In this document: positions 1 through 11,745 of the stretch, piece by piece
How positions within the stretch are numbered: position 1 is the stretch's first letter
Layout: each line of letters begins with the position of its first letter
Assembly (NCBI GenBank): GCA_004835665.1
Contig: RBKR01000021.1
Location: 620,001 to 684,000, forward strand
Origin: Phoma sp. XZ068
Lineage: Eukaryota; Ascomycota; Dothideomycetes; Pleosporales; Didymellaceae
Reading direction: 5' to 3'
Length of the DNA: 64,000 nt
Notes under the pieces: generated by a model
The model's database searches: none
What the model saw: only the letters and a program-made list of their open reading frames with translations
Told to the model about the DNA's origin: nothing
Program-made: the position numbers and the translations under genes

Positions 1-1000
1 AGATAGGTTTACTAAAGTAGTAGAAATAATACTATTTTAATATAGTTATACTATAGAGTAGCTTGCATAAGTATTTCTAGATAGGATTATCTATTACTAT
101 AGTATACTAGAATTAATTATTAGTAATAGAGATAAGCTATTTATATTAAACTATTAGACTATACTTATAGTAGCTATTAGTACTAAGAAAAAGCTATTAA
201 CTATATACTATCTATAAATAGACAGATAAATAGAAAGAATATATTAAACTATAAAAATATATTTAAGAATATATAGTAACTAGAAATAAGACAACTAGGT
301 CTTACTATTACCTATAGTATAGATTATATATAATAATAAATTATTAGAAGTAATAGGTATAATACTATTTTTTATAAATTATAGAAGATATCTAAATCTC
401 TTTATAAGATCTCTTAATAGAAATATCTAAATAGATTTAGTAATAACCTTAGCCTAAAGACTAAAGAAAGTATACTAGAAATTACTTAAAAATATTAATA
501 AAGCTTAATAATAAGCAATCTCTTATATTAATTAGAAAAGAAAAATAGCACCTTAGCTAAAAAAGAGGGATAAAGTCTATCTCCTTATAAAAAACTTATA
601 AATATAAAGACTAATAAAAAAACTAGATTATATTAAGGTTAGGCTATTTTTTATTTCTAGGTAAATTAGCTCTATAAACTATTAACTTAAACTACTATAG
701 AATACTAAGATATACTCTATATTCTATATATTACTATTAGAACTAGCAGACTCTAATATACTAATCTAGAAAGACTTTTACTACTAGGTTAAGAAGAAAA
801 CTAAATAGAAAGTTAAAAAAATAATATAATATTAAAAGAAAGAATATAAAGACAAGTACCTAGTTAAATAGTTAGAATACTCTAACTTAGAAAATTTATA
901 AGAACTATCTATAAACCTTATAAACTACTACTAGCTATTATACTAGTATTAGTAGTATCTAAGTCTAGAAAAGAAGAATATACTACCTAGTCTAGTGCAA
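1..1000 (+). pseudogene. RIP-degraded Ty3/gypsy pol, 3' part (integrase and chromodomain)
   Basis: The plus-strand frame reads as the C-terminal half of a Ty3/gypsy polyprotein. It opens with the integrase-core phrase DRFTKVVE near 2-25. A degraded copy of the integrase motif that normally reads YHPQTDGQTER lies around 198-240. A chromodomain-like stretch (KYLVK, then a stop where Trp is expected, then EYSN) lies around 840-910. The stops are mostly TAG or TAA where Gln or Trp is expected, as C-to-T changes at CpA would produce. The 5' part of the element lies outside the window. The family call rests on motif order; no complete open frame remains. It is a dead copy. Confidence 0.75.
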
Positions 1001-1754
1001 GTAAGCTAGGTATTAACCTATTCTTAAGTATAGTAATATTATTAAGTAATAACTCTTATTACTCTAAGTACTCTATATTCTTAATAAACTAAGCACTTAT
1101 ATTAAACTATTACTATTTATAATACTTTAAGAATTTCTTTTATTTATATACTCTATTTAGCTTAGTATAAGTAGCCTATAAGGCAGCTATTATAGCTTCC
1201 TTAGCTTTAGCAGCCTTATTCTCTATTTCTTCTAGATATAATATCTTATTATTATTCTTAGAAAAATTAGGAATAGGTAAATCTATAGGCTTATACTTCT
1301 TTATTCTATTATATTTATAGTTTCTATACTTCTTATATAATAAAGATATCTTATATAGTAAGTCCTTCTTTATATAGTACTTATAGGTAACTATAGTAAA
1401 ATATCTAATATTATTAATTTAGGTTTCTATTATATATTAAGCTTAGGTACTTTAGGAAACTATTTATTAGTTTATAAAAATAAAAACTATAAAGGAGGAG
1501 GATAGTATTATAATCTTAGAGAGAAGAGTATATTATAATAAAGTTATAGTTATAGATTAACAGTATAGGGCTAAGAGGGCTATATAATATCCTATAATTC
1601 TATAGAAATAAACTATACTAAGAGTATAAGATAGTATAAGATACTATATATATATCCTATAGAAAACTATAAACTACTTATAGAAACTATAGAGCCTTTT
1701 ATAAGACTTTATAGGATATTATAGGAAGTATAGGACACTCTTTAGTATATAGTA
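1001..1754 (+). repeat. AT-rich non-coding 3' region and probable 5' part of the X LTR
   Basis: This stretch follows the pol relic and holds no readable frame. Its right end, from about 1,690, resembles 6,690-6,777, the left part of a second X copy. The X LTR therefore probably starts somewhere in this stretch. The 5' boundary could not be fixed because RIP has erased a clear TG start. Confidence 0.4.
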
Positions 1755-1989
1755 TATAGAAATACTACCCTTATAGCATTGTGTTTAACCTTATTAATTA
1801 ACTTTGTTATTAGAACTTAACCTAACTTTTAAGCTAGATAGATTAACTATCTATACTACTTATTATTAACTCTATAGTTATTCTAGTGTTTTACTAGGTA
1901 TCTATACTAATCTCTCCTATACTAGTACTTATTCTAGAGAACTAACCTTAGAAGTATTTATAAGCTTTACTTAGTTTATAACCTTAATA
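1755..1989 (+). repeat. LTR-like block X, copy 1 (3' part of the LTR)
   Basis: About 235 bp that recur as 22,513-22,745 in the same orientation and as 6,169 to about 6,450 reverse-complemented. It ends in ccttaata, a plausible RIP form of an LTR end ccttaaca. It directly follows a chromodomain-element pol relic, as a 3' LTR would. It holds the uninterrupted version (1,744-1,765) of the site where element Z1 inserted in copy 3. Confidence 0.65.
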
Positions 1990-4016
1990 TAAAGTTAAAA
2001 AAGTTATCTTTACTATTTTTTCTACTAGGTTTTAGGTATTTAATAGTACTTAATAATAGTAGAAGGTACTAGAGGCTATAATAGCCTATAATATTATAAA
2101 ATAGTATAAAAAGGTTATAAGAGTAGAATTTAAATAAACTATAACTATTAATAGCTATAAAAGTAGTAGAAAACTAGGTGTTATCCTATATAAGCTAGAA
2201 GAGGCTATACTACTCTACTATATACTATTTTACTCTAGAATTACTAAATATACTTTAGAATATATTAAATCTACTAATTATTTCTTATAACTTAGTAGCC
2301 TTAGCTAGAAGATCTTTATACTCCTTATTCTTTATATTTATATACTTAGTAATCTTACTCTTTTTAGAAGTAGACTAGCTAGCCTTAGATTTATAAAGGG
2401 CCTTAATCTTACTTACTAAAATAGTAGCCCTAGCCTCTAGATTATACTTCTTACTATTAATAAAGATACTTTTAGTCTATAATAAGTTAAAATAGCCTAA
2501 AATAGCTTAAAGAAAGAAAAACTAACCTTTTTAGTAGAGAAAGTAGCTTTAGTAGTAGCCTATTACTTAAGCTTATACTTATAACTTTTAGCCTTAGCCT
2601 AAGTAGTTACCTTATTATACTTATAGCTAATAGAGTATACCTTAGTTAAGAGATTAATATTAGTAGTATAAGTACCTAAGTATAAGAAAAAGTTATTAGT
2701 ATAGGGCTTATACTCTCTAAAGAGGTTAATAAAAGTTAAGAATAGATAATAAGAAAGTAAACTAGCTTACTCTTTAATTATTTTAGTAACTTTATATATA
2801 TTAAAGATTAAACTACTCTTAGCCTAGTTTTTTATACTCTAGAGCACTCTCTTAGATATAGGTTAGTCTATAGTATATATAGCTATACTAAGTATATTAA
2901 AGTAGGTATAAATTATATTAAGCTAGTTAAAGATAGCTTTAGGTAGCTATAACAGGTTAGAATAGACTATAATAGTTAATAATAACCTAAAATAAGGTTA
3001 TATACTATAAAATTGTCTAAGTTAGTAAAAAAATACTATATATAGTATAGAGTTTAGATATCCTTACTAGCCTTAACTTTATAAATCTAAGTATAGTAAA
3101 GGTACTAGTTATTATTATTAATTTAGAAGAAGTAGTAGCCTAGATAGTTAGTAAAGTATATACTACTCTTACTAAAGTAGTTAAGGTAGTAAATATAGCT
3201 ATAGGCTAAGTAGTAAGTACTAGGTATAATATTATTTAAGACTTTTAAGAAATCTATAGTTAGTAGCTAGATAGTGTTAGTAGTTAGTATAATATATAAA
3301 TATAGTTAAAAGTAGTATAAAATAGTATAAAATAGCCTAGTTAGTACTAATATATTTAAATAAAGCTTAAACTAGTTCTAATAAGCCCTAATAAACTAAT
3401 TTAAACTATAATAGCTTAAAATACCTTATATTAGAACCTATCTAAACTAGAATTTAAAAACTAAAAACTTTAAAAACTTACTAAGTAGAGTAGTAGAAAA
3501 AGGAAGTAATAGCTAGAAATTATAAATAGAAGCCTATTATAAGCTTATAGGCACCTTACTAGCTAGTAGCTAGAATTAAAGTATAAATAATTAAGATTCT
3601 AGGTAAAGGTAAAAGTAAAAGTAAAAATTCTATCTAAAAGCCTAAGCCTACCTCTAACCTAAGCTAGACTACTTATAATCTATTCTTTTATTATAGAACT
3701 ATAATAGCCTATAGTAGCTTAAAATAACTAATAAGATATTCTTCCTTAGTTACCTATAGTATTTAACTATAAAAGAAGAATATTATTAGATATATAGCTT
3801 ATAGGAGTTTAATATTTATACTTCTATACTTAACTAGAGTATAGCTACTAGAGTTATCTCTATATAGAGTAACTAGAGTATATAGAGTAGAGTCTACCTA
3901 TTTACTAGAAGGTAGTAAATAGTCTACTATTAATTAACCTTATTTAGAACTATTATAGTTTTACCTACTTGTATTAATACTTCTCTCTTTAGTGCTCCTA
4001 GCTATTAGGCCTAATA
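1990..4016 (+). mobile_element. Second Z-family retrotransposon copy, 3' internal region plus 3' LTR
   Basis: About 2,026 bp that match 20,481-22,507 along the whole length with scattered differences. The last 233 bp (3,784-4,016) are the Z LTR. The copy starts abruptly where the X LTR ends (1,989), so the chromodomain element of 1-1,989 probably inserted into this Z copy and its 5' part lies outside the window. A purine-rich tract (about 3,771-3,780) precedes the LTR, as expected for a polypurine tract. No open frame survives on the plus strand. Confidence 0.75.
3784..4016 (+). repeat. Z-family LTR (233 bp), copy 1
   Basis: Same length and nearly the same sequence as 6,783-7,015 and 22,275-22,507. 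Its ends are tattag and ctaata, RIP-altered forms of the inverted ends tgttag and ctaaca; the intact tgttag start survives in the copy at 6,783. Confidence 0.8.
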
Positions 4017-6168
4017 ACTATAAAGTTATTTAGTATTAACTACCTATTAGCTACTCTAAGAATATAGATAATCTCTTTTCTATATAACTAGAGTCTAGCT
4101 TATTTTACTATAGCTTTTAAAATATAGCTACTCTTTACTTCTAAGTCTAATATTACTATAAATCTTTATTTATTAATAAAGATTAGTAGTTTAGTAAGTA
4201 AGTCTACTCTAATAGTATTAATAGTCTTATACTAGGAGCTAGTTAGTATAGGCCTAAAAAATACTACTTAGGTCTAAATCTATAGACTCTCTTCTTACTA
4301 GTATAGTATATATATTTCTTATTTATATATAGCTACTACTAATATTCTTTATAGGCTTTATTAATAACTATTTATATATTTAAAATATCTTTAGAGTATA
4401 TATACTTAAGAAAGTATAGTTATATATACTTATTAAACAAGTAATCTAAGTATTATACTTATATATACTAATACTATTTCTTCTTATATTATTATATATT
4501 AATAGAGAATATTTAGTATCTAACTTTCTTATTATAATATTTCTTACACCTATTATATAGGTATTACTTCTATAAAGTTTTATAATAAAATAGGTTTTTT
4601 TTACTAATCTTATATAATATAGTAGTTTATATTTATAGAGTAATTACTAGTTAAGTAAAGTCTAGTTTATCTTTTTATAGTAGGTTATAATTCTAGTGTT
4701 TAAGCTTAGCTACTATTATATAGTTTTATTCTACTTATTTCTAGGATATTTCTTTAGCCTAGTCTTTATCCTATAGTATACTATTTATTAGTTATTACTT
4801 AAACTAATTTAGTATATTAGAGTTATATAAGAGGTAGGCTTATATATACTTAGCTTCTATTTCTTATATAGCTTATAAGAGTATAGAGTACTCCTTACTA
4901 TTATATTATAAGTATTTCTTAAGTAGTTCTAGAGTAAGCTATCTATAGATAGTGTTATATAACTTATTATTACCTTACTTAATATTCTTATTATACTTTT
5001 ATATTATTAGCTTGTCCTTAGAATCTAATATCTATATAGTATAAGATTTATAATATAGTATTCTAGGCCTATTATAAATTTCTAAAACTCTAGGTATAGT
5101 CTTATATATATATTCTAGCTTAGGGCCTATAAGTAGTTGTCTAATTTCTTTAGTAAGAATTTTCTATTTACTAGTATCTATATCCTTATTATATAAGGTA
5201 TAAATAATAGTATTAATCTATTAAAAGACTTTATTCTTTAAGTAATAGCCTTTAGTAAAGTATCTAGGTTTACTATAATTATAATAAGTTCTATCCTTAT
5301 TACTATTATTATTACTATATCTTTAGGGCCCTTATTAATATTAGATAGGTTTATAGCCTTAGGCCTATAGTAACTACTATAAGTATTACTATAAATATAA
5401 TATTCTATATTAGGTTAGTAGTTACTTCTATAGCTTCTTAATAAATATAGTTACTTATCTATTAATTATATAGGTGTATATAAGCTAGCTATATCTAGGC
5501 TTAGGTATATAAGTCCTCTTTAAGTTCCTATTAGAGCTTATAGAGTTAAATATTAATATTAATTATAGTATTAATAAGTTTATCTAATATATTTATAGTA
5601 CTATTATATTATATAAGCTCTTTCTTAATATATAGTTTAAGTCCTTAATAAAATATAGTAGTAAGTATAATATTATTCTAACTAGTATTAGTAGTAAGCT
5701 ACTAAAACTTAGCTATATAGTTAATAGTAGCTATAGTTTATTATAAGTACTAGATATTTTATTATATAATAATTAGTTTATTAGATTCTCTAAAGACTAG
5801 TTAGATCTTATCCTTAAACTAATTTAAGTCTTTAATCTAGTTATAAATATTATAGAAGTTAGTAGTAGAGTAGTACTTCTTAATAAATAGTTTAACCTAT
5901 TAGAAGGCTTAGCCTCTTATATAACTAGAGATAAGAGTAACTCTCTTATTCTTGTTAATATAGTCTCCTTAAAATATAAAGAAGAAATTCTACTATATAA
6001 GCTAATCTTCTAGCTTAGTATACTTACTATAGTAGAAGTTAGGCTTAGTAATATTTATAAAGTATATAGTAGTAGCAGCCTCTATATTAGTATTACTATT
6101 TATATTAGTAAAGTTACTAAAGATAGTATAGGTTTTTAATATAGTACTTATCTTAGAAGTATTTAAAT
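4017..6168 (-). pseudogene. RIP-degraded retrotransposon gag on the minus strand
   Basis: Reverse-complement translation gives a capsid-like stretch around 5,560-6,060 and a CCHC zinc-knuckle relic at 5,245-5,286, with each Cys or His position now Tyr or Ser. Gly-to-Arg and Gln-to-stop changes fit RIP. Left of about 5,100 the minus strand shows coding-like but unassigned frames. The reversed X block at 6,169-6,450 lies just upstream of this gag, in the position of a 5' LTR, so the relic probably belongs to an X-LTR element cut on its left by the Z copy that ends at 4,016. Confidence 0.6.
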
Positions 6169-6450
6169 TATTAAGGTTATAAACTAAGTAAAGCTTATAA
6201 ATACTTCTAAAGTTAGTTTACTAGAATAAGTACTAGTATAGAAGAGAGTTAGTATAGATACCTAGTAAAATACTATAATAACTATAGAGTTAATAATAAG
6301 TAGTATAGAGTAGATAATCTATCTTAAAAGTTAGGTTATAGTAAGAAGTATAGATAGTTAATCTATCTATCTTAATATATAGGTAAAGGTTCTAATAATA
6401 AAGTATATTAATTAAGTTAAGTATAAACTATAAGAGTTATATTTTTATAT
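6169..6450 (-). repeat. LTR-like block X, copy 2 (reverse orientation)
   Basis: The reverse complement of 6,169 to about 6,450 matches block X of 1,755-1,989, with a few small indels near 6,340-6,400. Its inner end reads tattaagg, the complement of the X end ccttaata. It sits upstream of the minus-strand gag and is best read as the 5' LTR of that relic. The outer boundary is uncertain. Confidence 0.6.
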
Positions 6451-6782
6451 ACTTATTTACTAAGAAGATAGAGGTGCCTATAGATAAGTAACTAGAGTTA
6501 ATCTAATAAGATATAACAGAGTACTTATAGATAAGTATATTATACTATACTTATTAATAAGTATTCTAGTTATATATATTATACTTATTAATAAGTAGTT
6601 ATATAATAAGACTATATAGTTATTCTTTTTATACTTATAGTAGTTTTTTAGGGAGTTAGAAGTTCTAGTTAGTAGATACTTATTACTATACTATTTCTTT
6701 ATCTAGAATTATAGTAAAAGCTCTTTATAGAATATTATAAAATACTATAGAAAATATAAGATACTTCTTAGTATATAGTAAG
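6451..6782 (+). repeat. AT-rich spacer and left part of X copy 3, ending in TSD gtaag
   Basis: From about 6,690 the sequence resembles 1,690-1,760, the left part of X copy 1, and stops at the start of the Z1 LTR. The last five bases (6,778-6,782, gtaag) are repeated after the Z1 3' LTR (22,508-22,512). A ctagt at 6,665-6,669 matches the five bases after the right end of X copy 3 (22,746-22,750) and may be the TSD of a solo X LTR, but this is tentative. The rest holds short direct repeats of the type acttattaataagta and no gene. Confidence 0.5.
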
Positions 6783-7015
6783 TGTTAGATATATAGCTTA
6801 TAGGGGTTAAATACTTATACTACTATACTTAGGTAGAGTATAGTTAGTAGAGTTATCTCTATATAGAGTAACTAGAGTATATAGAGCCTAGCTTACCTAT
6901 TTATTATAAGGTAGTAAATAGTCTATAGTTAATAGACCTTATTTAAGACTATTATAGTTCTACCTACTTATATTAATACTTCTCTCTCTAGTGCCTCTAG
7001 CTATTAGGCCTAATA
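6783..7015 (+). repeat. Z1 5' LTR (233 bp)
   Basis: Starts tgttag and ends ctaata (from ctaaca). It matches the LTRs at 3,784-4,016 and 22,275-22,507. The TSD gtaag precedes it. Confidence 0.85.
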
Positions 7016-9489
7016 TTCTATTTACTCTCTTTACTAGAGAGTAGATTATAGTATTATAGTATAAGTAACTAATTAAGCTCTATTATAGAGAAGCTTACTC
7101 TAGAACTACTAGAAGTATTCTTTTCTATAGTAATAGAGGAGTCCTCTATATTAAGAATAGTAGAAACTTAGAATATAATACTAAGAGATAATTAACCTAT
7201 TATCTCTTTAAATATAATAAATAAGGTACAAGGCTTACTAGTATAAGCTAGTAGACTCTTTAATAGGTTATAGTAGCCTATAGAGGCCTAGAATACTCTA
7301 GTAGTAGATAGTATAGAATAAGAGCTATAAGAGTTAGAAGCTTAGTATAAAAGAGCTATAAAGATATAATAAGTAGCTTGCCTTAAGAAAATAAAGGCTA
7401 GATACCTTACTAGAGATATTAATACTCTATAAGCTATTTCTAGTAGAGCTTAGTTAGCTATAGTAGTTCCTATAGTTCTAACTTTAGGTTTACCTTACTC
7501 TAAGCTACTATATATATTTACTAAGTAGATATATATAGTATATAACTACTAGAAGTAAGATTATAAGTAGTTTTTTAATAGACTACCTGCTAACTTCCTA
7601 TAGAAAATATAAAAGGTTAATTTTAGTATATAGTATTTATTAGAGACTATAAAGACCTTATAGTTAGTATACTATACTAACTAACTATATATAGATTCTT
7701 TATAGAACCTAACCTAGGAAGCTATAAAAGCTATAATACTAGGCTCTTTAGGTACTATTTTAGAAAGAAGATAAAAAGTATATAAGGCCTTAAGTTATAC
7801 TAAAATACTTTCTTATAGTAGTTCTATAGATTTACTAGATTATATAAAGCCTTACTAGAAAGAACTAGATAATATATATAGAGTAAACCTCTAAGTAATT
7901 AGATATATCTATATATTACCTAAAGAGATATAAAGGTAGCTATTTATATACCTAGAGGAGTATTATATAATACTTAGCTAGATAGAAAAGGTTATTAATA
8001 TAATTTATTAATAAAGGGGCTATTCTAAGAACTTAAAGAAAAAAAAACCTTCTAAAGAGTTAAAGAAGTAAAAAAGTAACTTAAAAGATATAAAGAGCTC
8101 TAAAGAGGCTATAAAGTATAAGAAAAAAAGTAGTTCTAACTATAGTAGCCTAAAGAGGCCTAAGAAGTTAAAGCTAAGAGTAGACTACTTTATAGTAACC
8201 TATTATAAGTATAGAAAGGTAGAATATATTAGACTAAAGTATCTAAACTTTAATAAGTCTAAGAAACCTAAAGAAAAGGAGAACTTAGAAAAAGGTAAGA
8301 GGTAGAAAAATTAGATCTACTCTTTCTTACTTATATCTCTTATATATAAAAGAGTAGAGATCTTAGCACTTTTTATATAGTATTATACTCTTAGCTAGTA
8401 TAGCTGCTTATAGTAGAAGTAACTATAGAATTTTCTAGACTAATAAAGGCCTTAGTAGATAGAAGCTTCTAGCTTAATTTACTTTCTATAATTATAGTAA
8501 AGAAGTAAAATCTCTATATAGATTTTCTGCCTAAATTTCTTATAGAGAAGGTAGATAGGTCTATAATACTAATATATAGTACTATAATAGTAAAAATAAC
8601 TATAGTTAACTTATAAGGCTATAAGAAGATAAGTACTATACTATTTATAGTTACTAACCTTAGAAGATACTAAATATATTTAAGCCTACCTTAGATTAAT
8701 ATATATTAGCCTAAGATTAACTATACTACTAGGTATATGCTCTTTAGAGAGATAAAGGCTAAGAGTATAGCTAAGTTCTCTAAAATAATATTAGAAGATA
8801 TAGAAGAGTTTAACTATACTATATATAACCTCTAGACAGATATATATACCTGTCTTATAGCCTTTACTAGCTAGAATAGGCTAATTTAGCCTAATATAGA
8901 TAAAATACCTATATACTATACTAATTTTATAGATATTATATTAGAAGATAATATATAAAGTTTACCTAACTATAGCTTAAATAATCTAGTAATTAACTTA
9001 GCTAAAGAAACTATACCCCTATATTAGCCTTTATATAGTCTATTAAAGGCAGAGCTAGTAGTATTATATAAATACTTAGTTAACTATATAGCTAGAGGCT
9101 AGATTTAATACTTAAGATCCTCTACTAGAGCCCTAATATTATTTATAAAGAAAAAGAATAGTAGTTTATACCTTTATATAGACTTTAAAAGCCTTAATAA
9201 AATAACTATAAAGAATTAGTACCTATTACTATTAATCTCTAAATTCTTAAATTACTTCTTAAAGGTAAGAGTGTTTACTAAACTAGATATTAGAGATACC
9301 TATTATTAGATCTAAATAAAGAAAGAAGATAAATAAAAAACTATATTTTAAACTAGATATAGTTATTTTAAGTATACTATTATACTCTTTAGCCTAATAA
9401 ATATACCTACTTAGTTCTAGGTATATATAAATAAAGCCTTAGTAGGACTAGTAAATATTATATATATTATATACTTAGATAATATCTTA
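7016..9489 (+). pseudogene. Z1 gag, protease and 5' part of reverse transcriptase (RIP relic)
   Basis: The plus-strand frame shows a gag-like region, then a CCHC zinc-knuckle relic at 8,201-8,242 with correct C-x2-C-x4-H-x4-C spacing in which the ligand codons are now Tyr. A protease active-site segment (A-L-V-D-R-S, normally D-S/T-G) lies near 8,440-8,470. The RT palm begins near 9,170 (DFKSLNK) and runs to the catalytic YLDN (from YLDD) at 9,472-9,483. The frame is cut after the following Ile-Leu codons by the insertion of element W. Confidence 0.75.
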
Positions 9490-9725
9490 TAGAGGAATTA
9501 GAGAGCCTATAAGTATATATTTAGGTAATTAATATATTAGACTACTAATCTTATATAAGATTAGATAAATTAACTATATATATATATAGAGTATTAGAGA
9601 ATAGTCTACTCTACTTTAAAGAGTATAGTACCTTTATATTATATAATCTCTAACTTTATATATATACTTAGTTAGAGTACTCTAAGTTAGTATAAGGTAC
9701 TTTAACTCTATTCTACTATAATACA
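9490..9725 (+). repeat. W left LTR (236 bp)
   Basis: Starts tagagg (from tggagg) and ends ataca. It is nearly identical to the right LTR. It is preceded by TSD tctta. Confidence 0.8.
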
Positions 9726-10170
9726 CCCTCTAGGTACCTACTAAAGGTATAGTACCTATTAATATTATATATAGTGCTCTTATTTATAGTACTTATCCTT
9801 CTTACTCTCTAATATATACCTTACTCTTACTATTATACTTACTCTAGCTAAGCTAAATAGTAACTAATTTTTTAGTAATATTACCTCTACTATACTTTCT
9901 AGTTCTCTTAAGCTTATATAAACTATTTCTACTATATACCTAGTATCTTCTATATACTCTTATAAGAAAGTATATATAAAAGTCTATACTAGTACTCTTA
10001 TTTATATTACTATTTTTATAGACTTACCTTTACCTTAAGTAATATTATAGCTTATTTCTAGGCTTATTACTATACTTATTTCTAGAGGCAACGCGCGCGT
10101 ATAAAAGTATAATATTATTATTCTATATATATCTTAGTTGTTACTTAGAGTTGTTAAGTTTTACTCTTAT

Positions 10171-10186
10171 CTACTACTACTACTAT

Positions 10187-10221
<35 letters not shown>

Positions 10222-10250
10222 TACTACTACTACTACTACTACTATATCTA
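10171..10250 (+). repeat. CTA/TAC trinucleotide microsatellite
   Basis: Almost unbroken run of the trinucleotide cta (tac) with one or two interruptions, inside element W. Confidence 0.85.
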
Positions 10251-10502
10251 TAAGTATCTCTATATACTCCTTTAAATTCCTATTATACTCTCTATAAGCT
10301 TTTCTATAATCCTTATAAGCTTTAGGTATTATATAAAGTTTTATTAAGTAAGGTATTTAGACTCTATCTATCTAGATACTTCTAGCTCTTTTTAGCCTTA
10401 TAGCTTATACTCCCCTTTTATCTAATAAGTATTTAGCTAATAATTATATAGCGCGCTACTTATTCTTCCTATACTTATAAGGCAAGTAACCTTATAGAGG
10501 CG

Positions 10503-11228
10503 CTTGCTGCCTCTGCTGCTATACCTCTACCTATACCTATACCTGCACCTACTCCTACTCCTGCTCCTGCTTCTACTCCTGCTTCTACTACTGCTGCTAC
10601 TACTGCTCCTGCTTGTCTTAGTAGGGTTAGCCCTATTAGGCACCTCTTTATTAAGGCTAAGAAGCGCGCCTATACTGCCTCCTATACTACTACCTATGCT
10701 ACTGCCTACACCTAGTTTTCTAGAGAGAAGGGGACTCCTCTACTAGCTTACTCTAGTGCCCCTTCTCCTATACTCTTTTTCTCCCTCTAGCTCTCTTCTG
10801 CCCTACTACTACTACTATAGTGCTTCTAGGCTGTTTAGGGCCCTTTAGGCCCTAGTGTCTAGCCCTTGCCTACTCCTAAGGCTGCCCTCTTACCCTTACC
10901 TGCGCCCTTACTCTCTCCTACACCTATACCTACTCCTGCGCCTACTACCCTACTACTACCTACTCTCTAGTTCTTTATAGACTATATTATTGCTGCCTAT
11001 ACTGCCCTTGCCTATGCTAATACTGCTGCTGCAGCACCTCTAGCCTTGCCCCTACCTACTCCTGCTCCTACTCCTGCGCCCTTGCGCCTAGAGAAGCACA
11101 GTTACACTGTGTTATCTGCCTCTAGTATACCTACTAAGCGCGCTAGAGGTAAGGGCACGCAGCGCCTATATTTATATTTTAAGTATACCTACTTAGTGTT
11201 AAGCTATAATATTAGTAATTATAGCTAA
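10503..11228 (+). pseudogene. Ala/Pro/Thr-rich degraded ORF of element W
   Basis: One plus-strand frame gives two open stretches, about 10,503-10,713 and 11,046-11,228, in the same phase and separated by a stretch with scattered TAG stops. The product would be rich in Ala, Pro, Thr and Ser, with repeats of the form P-T-P-A-P, ending in a basic segment (KRARGKG). This island keeps many TpG and CpA sites while its surroundings have lost nearly all. Position near the 5' LTR suggests a gag-like ORF if W reads on the plus strand. The Leu-rich reading of the same DNA in another frame is a shadow. Confidence 0.45.
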
Positions 11229-11469
11229 TATTATAATAATATAGTAGGCAGTACCTACTACTTTAGTTATACCTCTAGGCACTTATATAAGGCCTTATAA
11301 GTATTCCTTAATTATCTTAATTTAGAGTATCTAAACTAATATTATATAGCTTAGGTACTAGTAAGTATTTCCTTACTTACCTTATAGTAGCCCTTAATAC
11401 TTATAATATAGGTTATTAAGGTGCTAATATAGTAGCAAAGAACACTTATATAGCCTTAAGGGCCTTACT

Positions 11470-11745
11470 TAATAATAAGAAGAAGTAGAAGAAAAAGGAG
11501 AAGAAGGAGAAGAAGAAGAAGAAGGCTAAAGAGGAGAAAAAAAAGAAGAAGGCTAAGAAGGTAGAAGAGAAGGAGGTAGAGAAGAAAGAAGGTGCTATAA
11601 GAGTAGTAGAAATATATAAGTTAGTATACCTTATAGGCTTTCCTGCTGCTCCTCTAGAGTATACTAAGCTAAAGGTAGTACTAGCTATTATTACCTATAC
11701 CTTTATAGTAATAGTTTACTATACTTACTAAGTTAGTAGAGTATG
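11470..11745 (+). pseudogene. Lys/Glu-rich coding-like stretch of element W
   Basis: A run of aag/gag codons (about 11,475-11,600) reads as a highly charged Lys/Glu segment followed by a normal-looking hydrophobic stretch, with one early TAG. It could be a nucleic-acid-binding tail of the W gag-like protein. No known domain recognised. Confidence 0.35.

Noticed and set aside
10171..10250. CRISPR-like repetition
   Set aside because: Simple trinucleotide microsatellite; no spacers and a eukaryotic context.
10504..10746. 80-codon Leu/Tyr-rich ORF in the AT block
   Set aside because: It is the wrong frame of a cctgct/cctata repeat; the frame one base earlier gives the Ala/Pro/Thr-rich reading that continues in phase to 11,228.
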